DNA from: Siphonodentalium dalli
Lineage: Eukaryota > Mollusca > Scaphopoda > Gadilida > Siphonodentaliidae
Reading direction: 5' to 3'
Assembly: GCA_032622095.1 (NCBI GenBank)
Contig: CP136063.1
Location: forward strand, 204,213,934-204,277,933
DNA: 64,000 nucleotides
In this document: in pieces, positions 10,617-23,116 of the stretch
How the letters are laid out: the number at the start of each line of letters is the position of its first letter
How positions within the stretch are numbered: the stretch's first letter is position 1
Position numbers and translations under genes: made by a program
Notes under the pieces: model-generated
What the model saw: the letters and a program-made list of their open reading frames with translations, nothing else
Databases searched by the model: none
Told to the model about the DNA's origin: nothing

Positions 10617-11045
10617 TTAAAGGCCCACTTAATTTTCGAATCACCAGATCACATTATATACAACAAATTCCATGTTATATACCATTTGAAAGAGGAAGCT
10701 CCAAAACATTGTATTATTAACTGATCCGGTCGAATAAACTGGGAACATGTTGTTTTTGTCGAGGTACCAAGGTGTGTCCTGTATTTAATTTTGATCCGGA
10801 CTGTACTATAAAAGTCTATTATACTCAATGAAAGGGGAATAACTCTATCTCTTAGTTTGAATTCTGATGCTTTCTGGGTTGACAAGGGGGATGTCTTGGA
10901 ATGAATCTCTATCACTTGGTGGACAGTTCTAGGCCACGATTGCTTCGTATTCTGGTGGAATATATATATTTTTGGTTCCTCTTCCAAATGGAATATATTA
11001 TGGAAAAATGTTATCTGGGCATTCGAAAATTAAGTGGGCCTTTAA
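10617..11045. mobile_element. TTAA-flanked MITE (family T4)
   Basis: TTAA on each side and inverted termini AGGCCCACTTAATTTTCGAA define a 429-bp element. The interior is AT-rich without a credible coding region. It is grouped with the other TTAA elements because the first bases after TTAA are again AGG. Confidence 0.82.
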
Positions 11046-11376
11046 TAGATAGGAACAGATGAAACTTTCCCGAAGGAAAGAATAAGTATAGTTATGGAGA
11101 ACGACAAGAACATTTATTATTGTCACTATCATTTGGATAAATTTTTTTTTCTTGTTTTTACCAAATATCAAATTTGGAAACAAAATGAATTAAGTGTTAT
11201 GTCATCATTATTCACTCTAAATTAGATGACTATATATACCATGTTAATAATGTCTTCCTTAAAATATTTTATGTTTGTTTCCCATGACTTACATGTGTGT
11301 ATATGATAAACAATTATATTATGCCATATTCACTCGATCCACATTTTTATCCCAGCGGTTGGATATTAGCCTGGTA

Positions 11377-12199
11377 TTAAAGGGACGGGCAGCCTTCGTT
11401 GTAGGTTATAATTTAGGAATAACATTATCAAATTATGATAATTTCCTCAAGAATATACTAATTGTATAGCATAATGATGATATGAATGCGATATTATTCA
11501 CAAAACACGCTTTGTGTCTGAGAAAATAAAGGTTGACTGTTGTTTAGTTTCTTGCAAAAAGCGCAGTGGATTGTTTTTAGCAGTCACGATATTGCGCCAT
11601 TTCCTTATTTAGATACGCGTGCTTTATACGTTGGTTGTAAAACCCATAATTTGGTGCGTCTACAACTTACAACTCACAATACAACTCATAGTAATATTCC
11701 TTATTGGTATGTATTACCATATATAGGTAAGGAGAAAATACTAACTGGATTGAAAAAAATTCATATCTTTCCAAGAACAATTATAATATGTACACGTTTT
11801 CTTCTGATCATTTCCCAATCGTGAACTAACGTGGATTAGCTTGATTTTGAACTGACAGTGGGTAGAATGGGTTGATTAAAATAAAATTTGGTGTGATTTG
11901 AATTCGATTGTTGATTTGCGCCAATAATTTTATCTACACCTTCCACAGCGCAACAGAACTTTTTCAATATGGTAATTCCAATTGTTTGTCTACAAACAAT
12001 CGGTTCTGTAATAGTTTTGATGTTTTTTTTACATAACCAAGGATACAAGCGTGACAATAACATGCAATGTACGCAATATTTATGTTTGGTATAAGAACAA
12101 CATCTGTCTATTGTATAATATTCTTTTTGTTTATGGTGGTTTAGTGGATGTGACTATTTTAACACCTATACCTACAGTGAAGACCACCTGTATCTTTAA
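11377..12199. mobile_element. TTAA-flanked element (family T2-like, long copy)
   Basis: It begins TTAAAGGGACGG at 11377 and ends 'gtatctttaa' at 12199. The interior near each end resembles 48925-49309 ('caagaatatacta' and 'ggtggttta.tggatgt'). Its right TTAA is the left TTAA of the neighbouring element at 12196-12599. The 823 bp show no recognisable transposase. Confidence 0.65.
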
Positions 12200-12599
12200 A
12201 GATATATAATCTGAGTTAACGCTCCTAAATTACTATTTCTTTGGCTTGGGGGGGGGGGGGGTGGGTAAAAAATATTTGATTTGAGTCAAGGAACCCTTCC
12301 ATCAAAGCTCAGAGTTATCAGATATAAATTTTTGAAATCTGTTATTTTTCACCACCTGGAATATTTGGCGGCCTTGCAAATAATATTCGACAAGCTGATC
12401 GACATACTCTCAATACCAAATTGCATTGAACAAAATGTTGATATATAACACGCTTTGGAAAATTTGGTACTAGAATTGACAGTGGTCAGCATTATTTTTT
12501 GGTAATTAATCGATTCTGACAACTGAAGCGTCTTTTGAAGAAATGTTGTTGTTGGAATCTAATGATATGGGACCATTGAATCAGATTGTGTACCTTTAA
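12196..12599. mobile_element. TTAA-flanked MITE (family T3, copy 1)
   Basis: Right terminus is 'caatctgattc'-like followed inwards by 'aatggtcc', and the left end has 'agatatataatctga'. It shares the interior phrases 'caaagctcagag', 'tcagatat' and 'ttatttttcaccacc' with 24275-24659 and 47899-48245. A 12-base G run lies inside. No coding region. Confidence 0.75.
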
Positions 12600-13577
12600 T
12601 CTGAAGTTGGCATCCTGGAACGATACACTGTATGGGTATCAGCAGTCAACCTGTTAAAGTCTCCCAAGCTGGCAATTCAGACTAAAATATTAAATAATAA
12701 CAAGGAACTTTCAGTATCACCATACCTGAAATTTCAAATTTCAAGTTTATACCCTAATATTAAGATTTTAAACTTTGTCTCACCTTTGGACGCAGTGGTC
12801 TGTTATTGTTATGTCTGTGGTGCCTGTTCGCTGATGAGTAATTTCGTAGCGCCAAAAGTAATAATTTTTTGTGCCAAATCAATAACCTGGTTCCAAATTG
12901 AATTTTAGTACAAAGCAACAAAAACAAGACCTTGAGTTGGCCAGTTCATATATTAATAATAATATATAATAATTTGAAATTGCACAAACAAACATTTCTA
13001 ATATTTATACAACAGTGTATATTTTAATATGTTTATTTATTTTTCATTTCTTCGCATAACATTCTCATAAATTTGCTCATCTAATGGTGCACAAATTTAA
13101 AACTGTGCAAAAAATAGTATGACTTCCAAGTTTACCAAATCCACTGGGAATATAATAGGGTTATGATAATGAGTTATATTGCGAGTTATATTATGAAACT
13201 TCAAATGGTATTTTTGTCTTTGGACTGATTGGACAATTATAATTACGTATGGGTAGCCAATCTCAACAACACAGTTCATATGTCCAACTATAAATCATGG
13301 CAGAAGAGCTTCATGTGTACCAGGCTGCATGTGCACCCAATCATGTCTTCAAATCCACATCAGTAGTGGTCATACAGTCTCAGTTATTATATCACCTCAC
13401 AAGTATTGGTTAATGCAGCAAAGTGTTGATTTTTTCTGAAGTCGGCAGCCTATGCGGTTGCAGATTTATTCCATTCGATTTCATATCAATGATGTCCATA
13501 ACTACTTAACTGTCAGAATTATTATTTAGAGCATTATAAAACTACATAATGAACTTATTGCTACATTCTTTTTTATG
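12600..13577. other. No recognised feature
   Basis: AT-rich sequence with only short accidental reading frames. Nothing here matches the repeat families noted elsewhere in the window. Confidence 0.4.
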
Positions 13578-13831
13578 TACAGTTATGCTCTAATTAATCG
13601 ACCTCTTAACCACATCAGAATTATGGGTAACTTTTCAGGATTTAGTCGGAAATATGGCTTGTTGCCATTCATCGGAAAGCTCTCGGAAATATGGCTTGTT
13701 GCCATTCATCGGAAAGCTCTCGGTGAGAGCTTTCCGATGAATGGCAACAAGCCATATTTCAGACTAAATCCTGAAAAGTTACCCATAATTCTGCTGTGGT
13801 TAAGAGGTCGATTAATTAGAGCATTAATGTA
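13578..13831. mobile_element. TA-flanked palindromic MITE (family M, copy 2)
   Basis: Termini 'acagttatgctctaat' and 'attagagcattaatgt' are flanked by TA. The left arm contains an internal duplication of 'cggaaatatggcttgttgcc', so this copy is longer than the one at 7132-7348. The central palindrome 'gctctcggtgagagc' is intact. Confidence 0.85.
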
Positions 13832-14212
13832 CATGTTTGTCCTGATGGTCTTTAATCCACATATGTACTTCCTTATTATAATAGTTATGTAAGAACTGAA
13901 AGTTTGAAACTGTCATCAGTACATGATTTTTATGGAACTATCTTTGACAGCTTTGAATTTGCCTGAATTCATACTGAACGAAAAATGTGAAAAAGGCCTC
14001 CCATAAAATCATGAAATAATTTGTTTTGTTTTAACCTATGGTAAATCATGTGTTATTCCAAACATATGCCCCGTTCTATTCAAGCGATAGCTAATACTCT
14101 GTATCATAACTATCCCAAGGTTTCTATCACCCATCAGTTGTATCCATGCTTTATGATTAGCATTGAATTTGTTTTTTCCTAACTTAAGTCAGGCGATATT
14201 CCACATATAGAG

Positions 14213-14358
14213 GATCTACAAATCGTCCCCAGTTTATAGAGAAATTTACAAAATGTGTCCACTAAATTAGGTCTAGAGCTAACCTTTGGTGAGGTCCAGA
14301 CCTAATTTACTGGACAAATTTTGTAAATTTCACTATAACCTGGGGACGATTTGTAGAT
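14213..14358. mobile_element. Foldback element
   Basis: The arms 'atctacaaatcgtcccc' and 'ggggacgatttgtagat' enclose further pairing ('aaatttacaaaatgtgtcca' against 'tggacaaattttgtaaattt') around 'ctaacctttggtgagg'. About 146 bp, no reading frame. The rest of 13832-14832 holds nothing recognised. Confidence 0.7.
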
Positions 14359-14832
14359 TTTATTTATTACTTGACACAAAACCTCCATAAAACTGCTGTA
14401 AAACCTACTTAAATCTATAAATGTAACATGAAACTAACATCAGCTTCTATATGGCCTGCGATGATGTAATTCTGTGCATTGTTTGCCCGCGTAAAGAAAA
14501 TAGTCCCAGATATATAAAACTCTTTGACATATTTAATGGCGTAAATTTAATGAAATATTTGTTCAAAGGCACTATTTCCTGTTATACAATGACCGTTGTA
14601 TATCATTATTATGTATGGAATAAGGGTCGGATCATGTAATAAACATATATCTTCTGTTATATTTATTGCCAAACTATCACAAAGTTTTGTTCACATTTCA
14701 GTTGTATCCATACTTTCATTTAATTACCTGCATGCTGAGGTATTTGGAGAGGAGGTTTATTTAAGTGGTCTGCACTTGTCCCCTGATCCTGTTACCAATG
14801 TATTGCACATGCATGTCCTGTTGGTAAACGCA

Positions 14833-14977
14833 TACAGTAATGCCCTAAATAATCGACTCCTTATAGAGTCCTTAACCACAGCAGAATTATGGGTAATTTT
14901 TCAGGATTTAGTCGGAAATATGGCTTGTTGCCATTCATCGGAAAGCTCTCAGTGAGATTATTTAGGGCATTACTGTA
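14833..14977. mobile_element. TA-flanked MITE (family M, copy 3, one arm lost)
   Basis: The left arm is complete from TACAGTAATGCCCTAA to 'ggaaagctctcagtgag', but the right arm is reduced to its last 20 bp or so ('attatttagggcattactgta'). It is a half-palindrome, as expected if a hairpin were partly deleted. Both termini and TA flanks survive. Confidence 0.8.
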
Positions 14978-15260
14978 CCATATGTTTGAACAGATACATC
15001 AGTATTTTATGAATAGCAATGTTTTAGGTTTGGTGTGACATTACTCAACAAAATTTTATGACAGGTATGCAGTTATAGAAAATTATTAGTTAGCGTGCAA
15101 TTACGTTTGCAAATATATATATGTATAGTACGTTTGCGGTTATCCTTTATGAAATGTGTTTCCCTTAACAAAAGCATTATTTTTTGTAGTTATATGTGTT
15201 GAAATTATTAAAAACAGTTCTTGTTGTATTGTTTTGAGCATTTGAACTAGTTATATCTAT

Positions 15261-18087
15261 ATCTATATTTGCGAATGTCTGTCTGTCTGTCTGTCTGTCT
15301 GTGTTCTATAGAAATTCACAGGGGACCATCTAGATGATGCCAAAGGGGTCTACTAGGAGTAGCTTTTTACGAGAAGATAATGGTCGGGGTTAGAATTTTC
15401 TAAGTGACGCCGTTGTTGTCAGGGGCAGAAAAGGGGGAGGGGCAGAAAAAAAAATTGTCGCCGATTGCCACCAAACTTATATATAATCATCCCCATGATA
15501 TGAGGAATCTAATGGCGTGGTTCAAATATGGCAAAAGTCGCACCGTTCGCGTCAGGGGTGCCCGGAAGGGGGGGGGGGGGCAGATTTTTTTTCTGTCGCC
15601 GATAGCCACGAAACTTACATATAATCATCCCCATGATATGAAGAATCCATCGGTGTGGTTTAAATATGTCAAAAGTGGCGTCGTTTGAGTCAGGGATGAA
15701 CGGAAGGGGAGAGGGGCACCAAAATTGATAAAACTAATTTTAGCGCCGATTTCCACCAAATTGATATATATTCTTCTTCATGATACAAGGAATCTAATTG
15801 TGCGATTTAACAACGCCAAATTGTTGTTTTTGGGCGAAAGAATTGGGAGGGGTGGGCACTAAATTTGATAATAAGTCGCCGATTGCCACCACACTTATAC
15901 AAAATCTTCCCCATGGTATGGGGAGTCTAATGGTGTGGCTTTTATCTGTCAAATGTGGCCTCATTCGAGTCAGGGTTGCATTGAAAGGGACAGGGGCACC
16001 AAAATAGATGCACAATTTTTTTAGCGCCAATTTCCACCAAATTGATACACGTTCTTATCCATGATACGAGGAATCTAATCATGATTTAAAGAGCCACAGT
16101 GGTGCTGTTTGGGTGAGAGATGGAGAGGGGAGGGATTGGCACCAAATTTGATAAAAAAAATTGTTTAGTCGCCGATTATCACCAAACTTATAAACAATCA
16201 TCTCCATGATGTCAGGAGTGTAATCGTGTGGTTTAATGATGTCACAAGTGGGGCCATTCGAGTCAGTGGTGTATAGAGATGAGAGAGACACAAAAACTTA
16301 TATCTACATGTTTAGTGCCGATTTCCACCAGATTGATACATATTCTTCTCCGTGATACGAGGAATCTTATCGTGTGGTTTAGATACACCAAATTGGTGCC
16401 CTATGGGTGAGAGATATGGGGACCTTAAATTTGATACGAATTTGTATACTCGCCAATTTTCACCAATTTCTTATATATGCATCTCTAATCTCTAATGAGT
16501 CTTAGTGTGTGCAGCTTGAGTCCGAAATAGGGACGGGAGGGTCACCAAAACTGATACAAAATATTGTTAGTACCAATTACCATCAAATTCAGACACGTTC
16601 TTCTCAAATGATACAAGAAATAAAATCGTGCTGTCTGTCTGTCTTTTTGTCTGTCTGTGTGAGTTATATATATAACTTCACGCGGTACAATCGAGATGGC
16701 ACCAAGGCGTCCTAAGAGGGGTAACTTTTTACAAGGAAGATAATGGTGCGGGTTAAAATTTTCTAAAATGACGGGAGGGGAAATTAAAAAAATCTGGTGA
16801 AATAGTTTTGTCGCTGATTTCCACCAAACGAATATATAATCACCTTCGCAATATGGCGTTGTTCGAGTCAGCGTTGCATCAACAATTGATTTAATAAACC
16901 AAATTCCACCAAATTGATACACGTTTTTCTCTAATGATATACCATGAACTAAATCACATTTGGTGTCGTTTGCGTCACGGATGGCGAGCGGATATGCACT
17001 ATCATTGATAAGATTGCTATTCGCCGATATCCACATATAAGTTATATACAGTCACCAGGCCATCTCCATATCATTTTAAGTAGTTGGGCGTTCACATTTC
17101 ACAATCCCGACATATGGTGACCCACATAAGTCACTTGAACAATTATATCTTCTTAACAGTCATATTTATATGGGAATGGCAATCAAGGCATTCACACAAT
17201 GAGCTAGCAAAAAGAGATAACTAGAAGAAGCATTAAACGTATATTTATCATTCTATTGCAGAGATACATATACTCGTGCAAACTGAGAGACCACGAACCG
17301 TCAGAGGATTGCATATATATATAATAAAAAAATTTAGTCTGTTCCATTCAATACAGTTTCCACAAAAAGTTACAATTTGTCAAGAGATATGGAAGGCCTG
17401 TTCAAAAAGAGTGGTCACAGTGTGCAGTCAAATATAGTTTCTTCTGATATACAAGAAAATACAGTTAGTAGCACAAGACTTTTCAGGATCCTACCAATAC
17501 TGACATCTGACAAGGGTTTTAGAACAGACTCATCGACTGACATAAACAACTCAAAATCTCGCTCTGTGTCTGGCACATGTAGCTGATATATTGCGCAGCA
17601 ACATTTCGTTTAAACTAAGAATATTTAGCCAATATATAGCACCATGAACAGAGGAGCACCTGGAAGTTTCTTTGAAACATCTGTATCTTCATGGAGATAT
17701 GATAGCCAGGTGTCCTGGAGATCATAGTCCAACTCACTAGATTGATTGATACATCTCAATATGTAAAACCCAACTATCATCTTTTATCGAACCAATGTGT
17801 TTATGATGTTCATGTATCATATTATAACGTCTAATATAATGTATACGCAGTTGTAAATAAATAAATACTTCATTATTTGTGGAACGGATTAATCGCGATA
17901 AACAGAATGACAATTGACAATGTGAGCCACTACTTATATTCCATGACTGTAATAATCATGTTTTGTGATGCTATTTGAATATACAATTTATGAGAAAACG
18001 TATAAAACTTTAAGCAAGAGCATTCTCTATTCCCAACAAATATCCACAGCATACATTAACCTGGGCAACGCCGGGTAACCCTGCTAG
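15261..18087 (+). mobile_element. Helitron-like non-autonomous element with internal tandem repeats
   Basis: The 3' end has a short hairpin ('gggcaacgccgggtaac') followed by CTAG then T at 18084-18088, the usual Helitron arrangement. The proposed 5' end is TC in 'tctatatttgcgaatgtctg'. Inside lie a CTGT microsatellite (about 15277-15302) and about ten degenerate units of roughly 140-147 bp marked by 'gccgattnccaccaaactta' (for example 15460, 15598, 15743, 15880, 16024, 16170, 16317). No Rep/helicase is present. A truncated relative ends at 37011. Reading frames here follow the repeats and are not genes. Confidence 0.65.
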
Positions 18088-18934
18088 TAGACTCTAAAAC
18101 TGCTCGACCGATCCGACTCAAATTTGGTATGTAGGCCTACTTAGATCCCGGGAACAATATGGGTCATGCGACCGTGTCCTTGACCTTGCTAATATATGTT
18201 TCTGGACCTCCACCAATTTGACTCCAATTTGGCATGTATAGGCCTACTTTGATCCCGGGAACAATATGGGTGGGTCCAATTTCATGTGCGACCTGTTCTT
18301 GAACTCGCTCCTATATGCTCATATAGGCATGTTTCTGGACCTCGACCGATCCAACTCACATTTTGTATGCAGAAGGCCCCCACCCCCCCTTTCGTACGCC
18401 ATATTCCATGCCCTGTTATGAGGTACGCCGTATTCCGGCCCCTCTGTTAGGAGGTATTCGGTATTCCAAAAATACCGGTATTCGTACGCCGACCTTCGAC
18501 ACCTTCCAAAAAATGATCATAATAATAATATAAATGCGATTTTTGTCACAATAAATTCACGGTTTGACATACAGATCGTCGATCATCGTCATTTGAGATC
18601 ATTTTAGACGTGGACACTGCGGGATGACCGGCGTTCGTACGGCAATAGAAAATTTATCCGGAAAATTCCATATGGCTGTTAACTGGTATTCCGTATTCGA
18701 CCCTCTGTGTTAAGCGGTATTCCGTATTCCAGGGGGGTGGAGGTGGGGGCCTCATGTAGGCCTACTTTGATCCCGGGAACAATATGGGTGGGTCCAATTT
18801 CACGTGTGAGCATGACCTTGACCTCGCTCATATATGCTCATATAGTTTCTTTGAATGCTGTATATTTTGCCCAGACAGAGGCGATCACAAAGAAATCCTT
18901 GAATAGCCTGGGCGAAATCGGGCACATCATCTAG
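18088..18934 (+). mobile_element. Short Helitron-like unit 1, interrupted by a nested element
   Basis: It begins 'tagactctaaaactgctcg' directly after the previous CTAG and contains 'gatcccgggaacaatatggg' repeats. It ends with the hairpin 'agcctgggcgaaatcgggc' and CTAG at 18931-18934. Its body is homologous to the three following units. The element at 18374-18752 is inserted in it. Confidence 0.6.
18374..18752. mobile_element. Nested element with AGGCCCCCACC termini
   Basis: Inverted ends AGGCCCCCACCCC and GGTGGGGGCCT bound 379 bp that interrupt the Helitron-like unit between 'ttgtatg' and 'atgtaggcctac'. The interior has 'ggtattcggtattcc' and 'gtattccgtattcc' phrases near both ends. A partial direct repeat of about 8 bp flanks it ('tatgcaga' and 'catgtagg'), so the class is uncertain (possibly hAT). 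Confidence 0.6.
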
Positions 18935-19430
18935 TCTCATATATATTTTGAAGACCTCTGTCTGTCTGTTTGTCTGTCATTTATACAAATCTACGATTCT
19001 CGACCGATCGGTACGAAACTTGATACGTGTGTGTAGTTTGACCAGGCGGTGGACGTTGTCGTATTGGCGAGCCCGTGCGGTGCCCGCTTCGCGCATGCGC
19101 AGACGAGATCTCGGAAACGGTTGGAGCTATCGACTTGAAATTTGGAATGTGAATGTATCTTGCCCCGGATACAAATTTTATCGGGTCGCCGAGCCCGTGC
19201 GACGCCAGCTTCGCGCATGCGCAGACGAGATCTCAGAAACGGGTGGAGCTATCGACTTGAAAGTTGGAATGTGAATGTATCTTGCCCCGGATACAAATTT
19301 TATTGGGTCGCCGAGCCCGTGCGACGCCAGCTTCGCGCATGCGCAGACCAGATCTCGGAAACGGGCGGATAGCTATCGACTTGAAATTTGGTTTTTGAAT
19401 AGCCCGGACAACGTCGGGCTCATCGGCTAG
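18935..19430 (+). mobile_element. Short Helitron-like unit 2
   Basis: It starts TCTCATATATATTTTG immediately after CTAG and ends with 'agcccggacaacgtcgggct' and CTAG at 19427-19430. It contains a three-times-repeated module of about 120 bp with 'cgcgcatgcgcagac' and 'ttggaatgtgaatgtatctt', not seen in units 3 and 4, so it is a variant. Confidence 0.68.
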
Positions 19431-19892
19431 TCTATTATATATTTTGGAACTTCTGCTGTCTGTATGTATGTGTGTGTGTATGTATGTGTCTTATAGACTC
19501 GAAAACTGCTCAACCGATCCGACTTGAATTTGGAATGTAGGCCTGCTTTGATCCCGGGAACAATATGGACGGGTCCAATTTCACATGGAACCGTGTCCTT
19601 GACCTTGACCTCTCTCATATATGCTCATATAGGCATGTTTCTGGACCCCGACCGATCTGACTCAAATGTGGTATGTAGGCCTACTCCATCCTGGGAACAA
19701 TATGGGCGGGTCCAATTTCACGTGCGACCTTGACCTCGCTCATATACGCTCATATAGGCATGTTTCTGGACCGATCAAACAATAGTTTTTTTTTTCTTTC
19801 TCCTAATACTTTTTGCTCTATATTCTACCCAGATGAAGGCGATCACAAAGAAATCCCTAAATAGCCCGGATGAAGTCGGGCTCATCAGCCAG
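19431..19892 (+). mobile_element. Short Helitron-like unit 3
   Basis: It starts TCTATTATATATTTTGGA and ends 'agcccggatgaagtcgggct' followed by CCAG at 19889-19892, where CTAG would be expected. The body has two copies of 'ggaacaatatgggcgggtcc'-like sequence and 'catataggcatgtttctgga'. It joins units 2 and 4 head to tail without spacer. Confidence 0.68.
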
Positions 19893-20301
19893 TCTCCTAT
19901 ATATTTTGGAACTTCTGTCTGTCTGTCTGTCTGTATGTTTGTTATAGACTCGAAAACAGCTTGACCGATCCGACTCAAATTTGGTATGTAGGCCTAATTT
20001 GATGCCAGGAACAATATGGGTGGGTCCAATTTCACGTGTGACCTTGGCCTCGCTCATCTCATATAGGCATGTTTCTGGAACTCGGCTAAAATTTGGTATG
20101 TAGGCCGACTTGATTCTGGGAACAATATGGGCAGGTTCAATTTCACGTGCGACCATGTCCTCGACTTTGACCTCACTCATATACGCTCATATAGGCATGT
20201 TTCTGGACTTATCGAACAATAATTTTTTTCTTTCTCATAAGACGGAGGCGATCACAAAGAAATCCATAAATAGCTCGGACAAAGTCGGGCACATCAGCTA
20301 G
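19893..20301 (+). mobile_element. Short Helitron-like unit 4
   Basis: It starts TCTCCTATATATTTTGGA and ends 'agctcggacaaagtcgggc' with CTAG at 20298-20301, followed by T and unrelated DNA. It shares 'gatcacaaagaaatcc' upstream of the 3' hairpin with units 1 and 3. This is the right end of the array. Confidence 0.7.
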
Positions 20302-21119
20302 TTTTAGATATAAAGAGCATTGTTATAAATCCAAAGGTTATTATCAAATTAAATACACTAGAAATCTCAATGACTTTATGATGTGGATGTTTAAGTTACC
20401 ATATTTTATTATTTAAAACCCAGTATTAATAGGTTGCGACCAGTGTGTAATTAGTTAAAAGGCAGAATGACTTAAGTGTGAATCAATAATGGGCGGGGTC
20501 ATGACACGGGTGGGAAATTTATCTAGATTACATGAGAGTCCGGAGTGAGTGAGCGATCGACTGCTAGAATGTGAAATGAAAAGATATCAGAAGCTTACCT
20601 TGGATTATTAAAGAGGGGCAGGGAATTGTGAAATTGGTTACTATGGTTAGGTGTTATTGATGTTAGCCATTATGAAATTCAGTAAGACAGAGTATAATCT
20701 TGTATTTCATACCTGCTACACAGAGATAACTTTTCGAAGGTCTCCATATTTACAGAGTTCACTTGAATTTCAATTATCTGACCAAAAAAATAAATTATGT
20801 CTCATATAGACTCAAAACGGCTACTAATTTTATCCCCAAAAAAGTTAGAATATGCATGTGCTTATTTATGCTTGGTTAACTACAGATGAGACTTTTGTGT
20901 GCTTGCTTGTTTAGACTTATAGCCAGGCTTTATAGTAAGGTATGAATATAGATGGGACTATGATGTATAATGGGTTTTAATGTTCAAAGATTTGTTATTA
21001 AATAAAAATTTTCATCTAGACTTTTCGTATCTTAATATTATTTTTCTGTGGCAATCTTGTATATATTTTTTCCCCGCTTTTCAGACAGAATTGGTTTGGC
21101 CCAATCAAGTCTGAATTTA
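20302..21119. other. No recognised feature
   Basis: Low-complexity AT-rich DNA after the Helitron array. No coding exon, RNA gene or repeat partner was found in the window. Confidence 0.4.
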
Positions 21120-22100
21120 GTGTGTCTGACATTTGCAGAATGATTTGGATAGCATCACCAAAGTCACCCTCTGGGGATCTCATTCTGCTTAGGCCTCATC
21201 TTCTGGGAAGTATCTTATAGTCTCAAATTAACAATGTTTTTAGTTTATTTTTCCCTTCTGTTCAGTTTCTAAATCCCCTAATTTGCAGACGATAAAATGC
21301 ATAATCGAAGTCAACTGGGAACTTCAATCTGATCCTTGGTCTCCCATAGCAATTCAGGCCTAAGCTGAATGAGGTCCCCAGAGGGGGAATTTGGTGATTA
21401 ACGTTATAACAATAGTTAAAATAATCTGAAAAGCAGATTTAGATTAAACTATTTGAATTATAAGATAAGCAATGTTTGTTTACATCATTAGTGTAACAGT
21501 AATGTTTAGACAACATTGGATTCAACGGGTGAAATGTAGTGACTTGAGAATTATTTATAGTGAAAATATGAACATAGTTTTCTCACATAATGTGATGTTT
21601 TTACAGACATTTATTATTTCTCACATCGACCCACTGCGAAGGTCGTACGTCCCTTTAATTATATCAAATCATATGCCCAGATGATGTTTAATTGGATATG
21701 AATCTCCCACACCATAAATAATATTTATAGATGTATTCAGGGTTCAAAACATCGAGTTATAATAACATACATACATGTACATCTAATTCAACACATTTTT
21801 GAGTTGTCATGCTAAGAAAATGATGAAAACGAAATGTTACACATGAAGATAGACCAATGTGTATTCACCCTCTGTGACCTCATTATGCTTAGGCCTTTTT
21901 TCGGTTTTAATTTAGTTTCTCTATATCCCCAAGTTGGCAGATGACACAATGCATAATCGAGATTAACTTCACTATCTGGGAACTTAAGTCTATGTCTAGA
22001 TCTCCCAAGACCCAAGCAGATGAGGCAATGCAGAATGAGGTCCCCAGAGGGTGAATTTAGTGATGCTAGACCGCTGTGCGGGGTAGCGTCACTAAATTCA
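21120..22100. repeat. Scattered single modules of family D
   Basis: Isolated copies of the 'cagaatga..t' and 'agagggtgaattt' module occur at about 21130-21190, 21365-21400 and 22030-22100, in alternating orientation, with 'aatgcataatcga' repeated near 21297 and 21948. This may be an eroded pair of elements. The intervening sequence, including the 70-codon frame near 21472, is not recognised. Confidence 0.55.
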
Positions 22101-22129
22101 TCCCTCATCGGATAATCACCAGACTTCAT

Positions 22130-22355
22130 ACGCAACTTCGGGCTGACCGTTAGATCGGAGCCATCAAATTTTTCCAAATTTTGTTGAAAAACATGGTCGC
22201 CTGAGGCCATCTTGGAATTTAATTAATATATATCTGTATGTCCCCAACTAGTATTACTTAAGACATTTAACTCTCCGCATTTCTAATCGCTACATTGTTT
22301 CTAGCACATGAAATTACCCCCTTTCAAGTTGAGCTACAGTATCATTGAGACTGTC
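22130..22355. repeat. Dispersed repeat matching 4310-4525
   Basis: Direct-orientation similarity to 4310-4525 through 'aaaacat', 'ccatcttgga', 'tagtattactta', 'gcacatgaaatta' and 'agttgagctacagtatcatt'. No structure or coding capacity suggests a class. From 22356 to 23116 nothing further was recognised. Confidence 0.6.
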
Positions 22356-23116
22356 ATTTAATTTCTGTGTAGGTATTGTGAACAAAATCTTTAATGTTGA
22401 GATTTTTTTCCAAAAATTGCAATAAATTTTTTTATGCCCATTGATAATCCATATTAGTGTTGGGTAGTATTTTAACATGAATCCTTATCTTTTTCTTTTC
22501 TCATTCAGTTTTTGCAAAATAGCCAATCCACCATAGCTTCAGTTGTTGCCTTATGACTTCTCTCTATAAATGTAATGGCTGAAAAAAGGCTCAATTCTCG
22601 AGGGGGATGAATCGCGAAATAAGGGAGGTTCAACAAGGAATACCATGTCATAATTTATTATATAGCTTAGTGTTCAACCCCACCATCATTCCAAAATCCT
22701 AATTGCAAAGCATTTGCGGATTTAGTTTTCTTACTATAATAGGCAACCTGACAATTATAATTAACTGTTGATAGTAATATAAAAATAAACAAACGGTGTT
22801 TATCTTGTACCGTTATGTAAAAAACTTAGTTAAAAAAATAACAAACAAACAATTAATAATGTATTATTTATAATGTATTATAAAACAGATGCAAAATTAG
22901 TGCAATGTACGAACTATAATATTCGGTGAATAACAAAACAATTTTTTTTTTAGACAATCAACAAATTGTTAGTAATAATACAATACATTGAATACATTGA
23001 AAGACCTTACTGTATGGGTCATCCCAGTGGTGTCGATTATAAAAAAAACATCTGCCCTTTCGATTGACCCTATACGTCATTCAGGGGAATGGTATATGCA
23101 GATTCAGCAATTGATA

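Noticed and set aside
15404-17036. Several 60-160 codon frames between 15.4 and 17.0 kb
   Set aside because: They follow the roughly 143-bp tandem units of the Helitron-like element and change frame with them.
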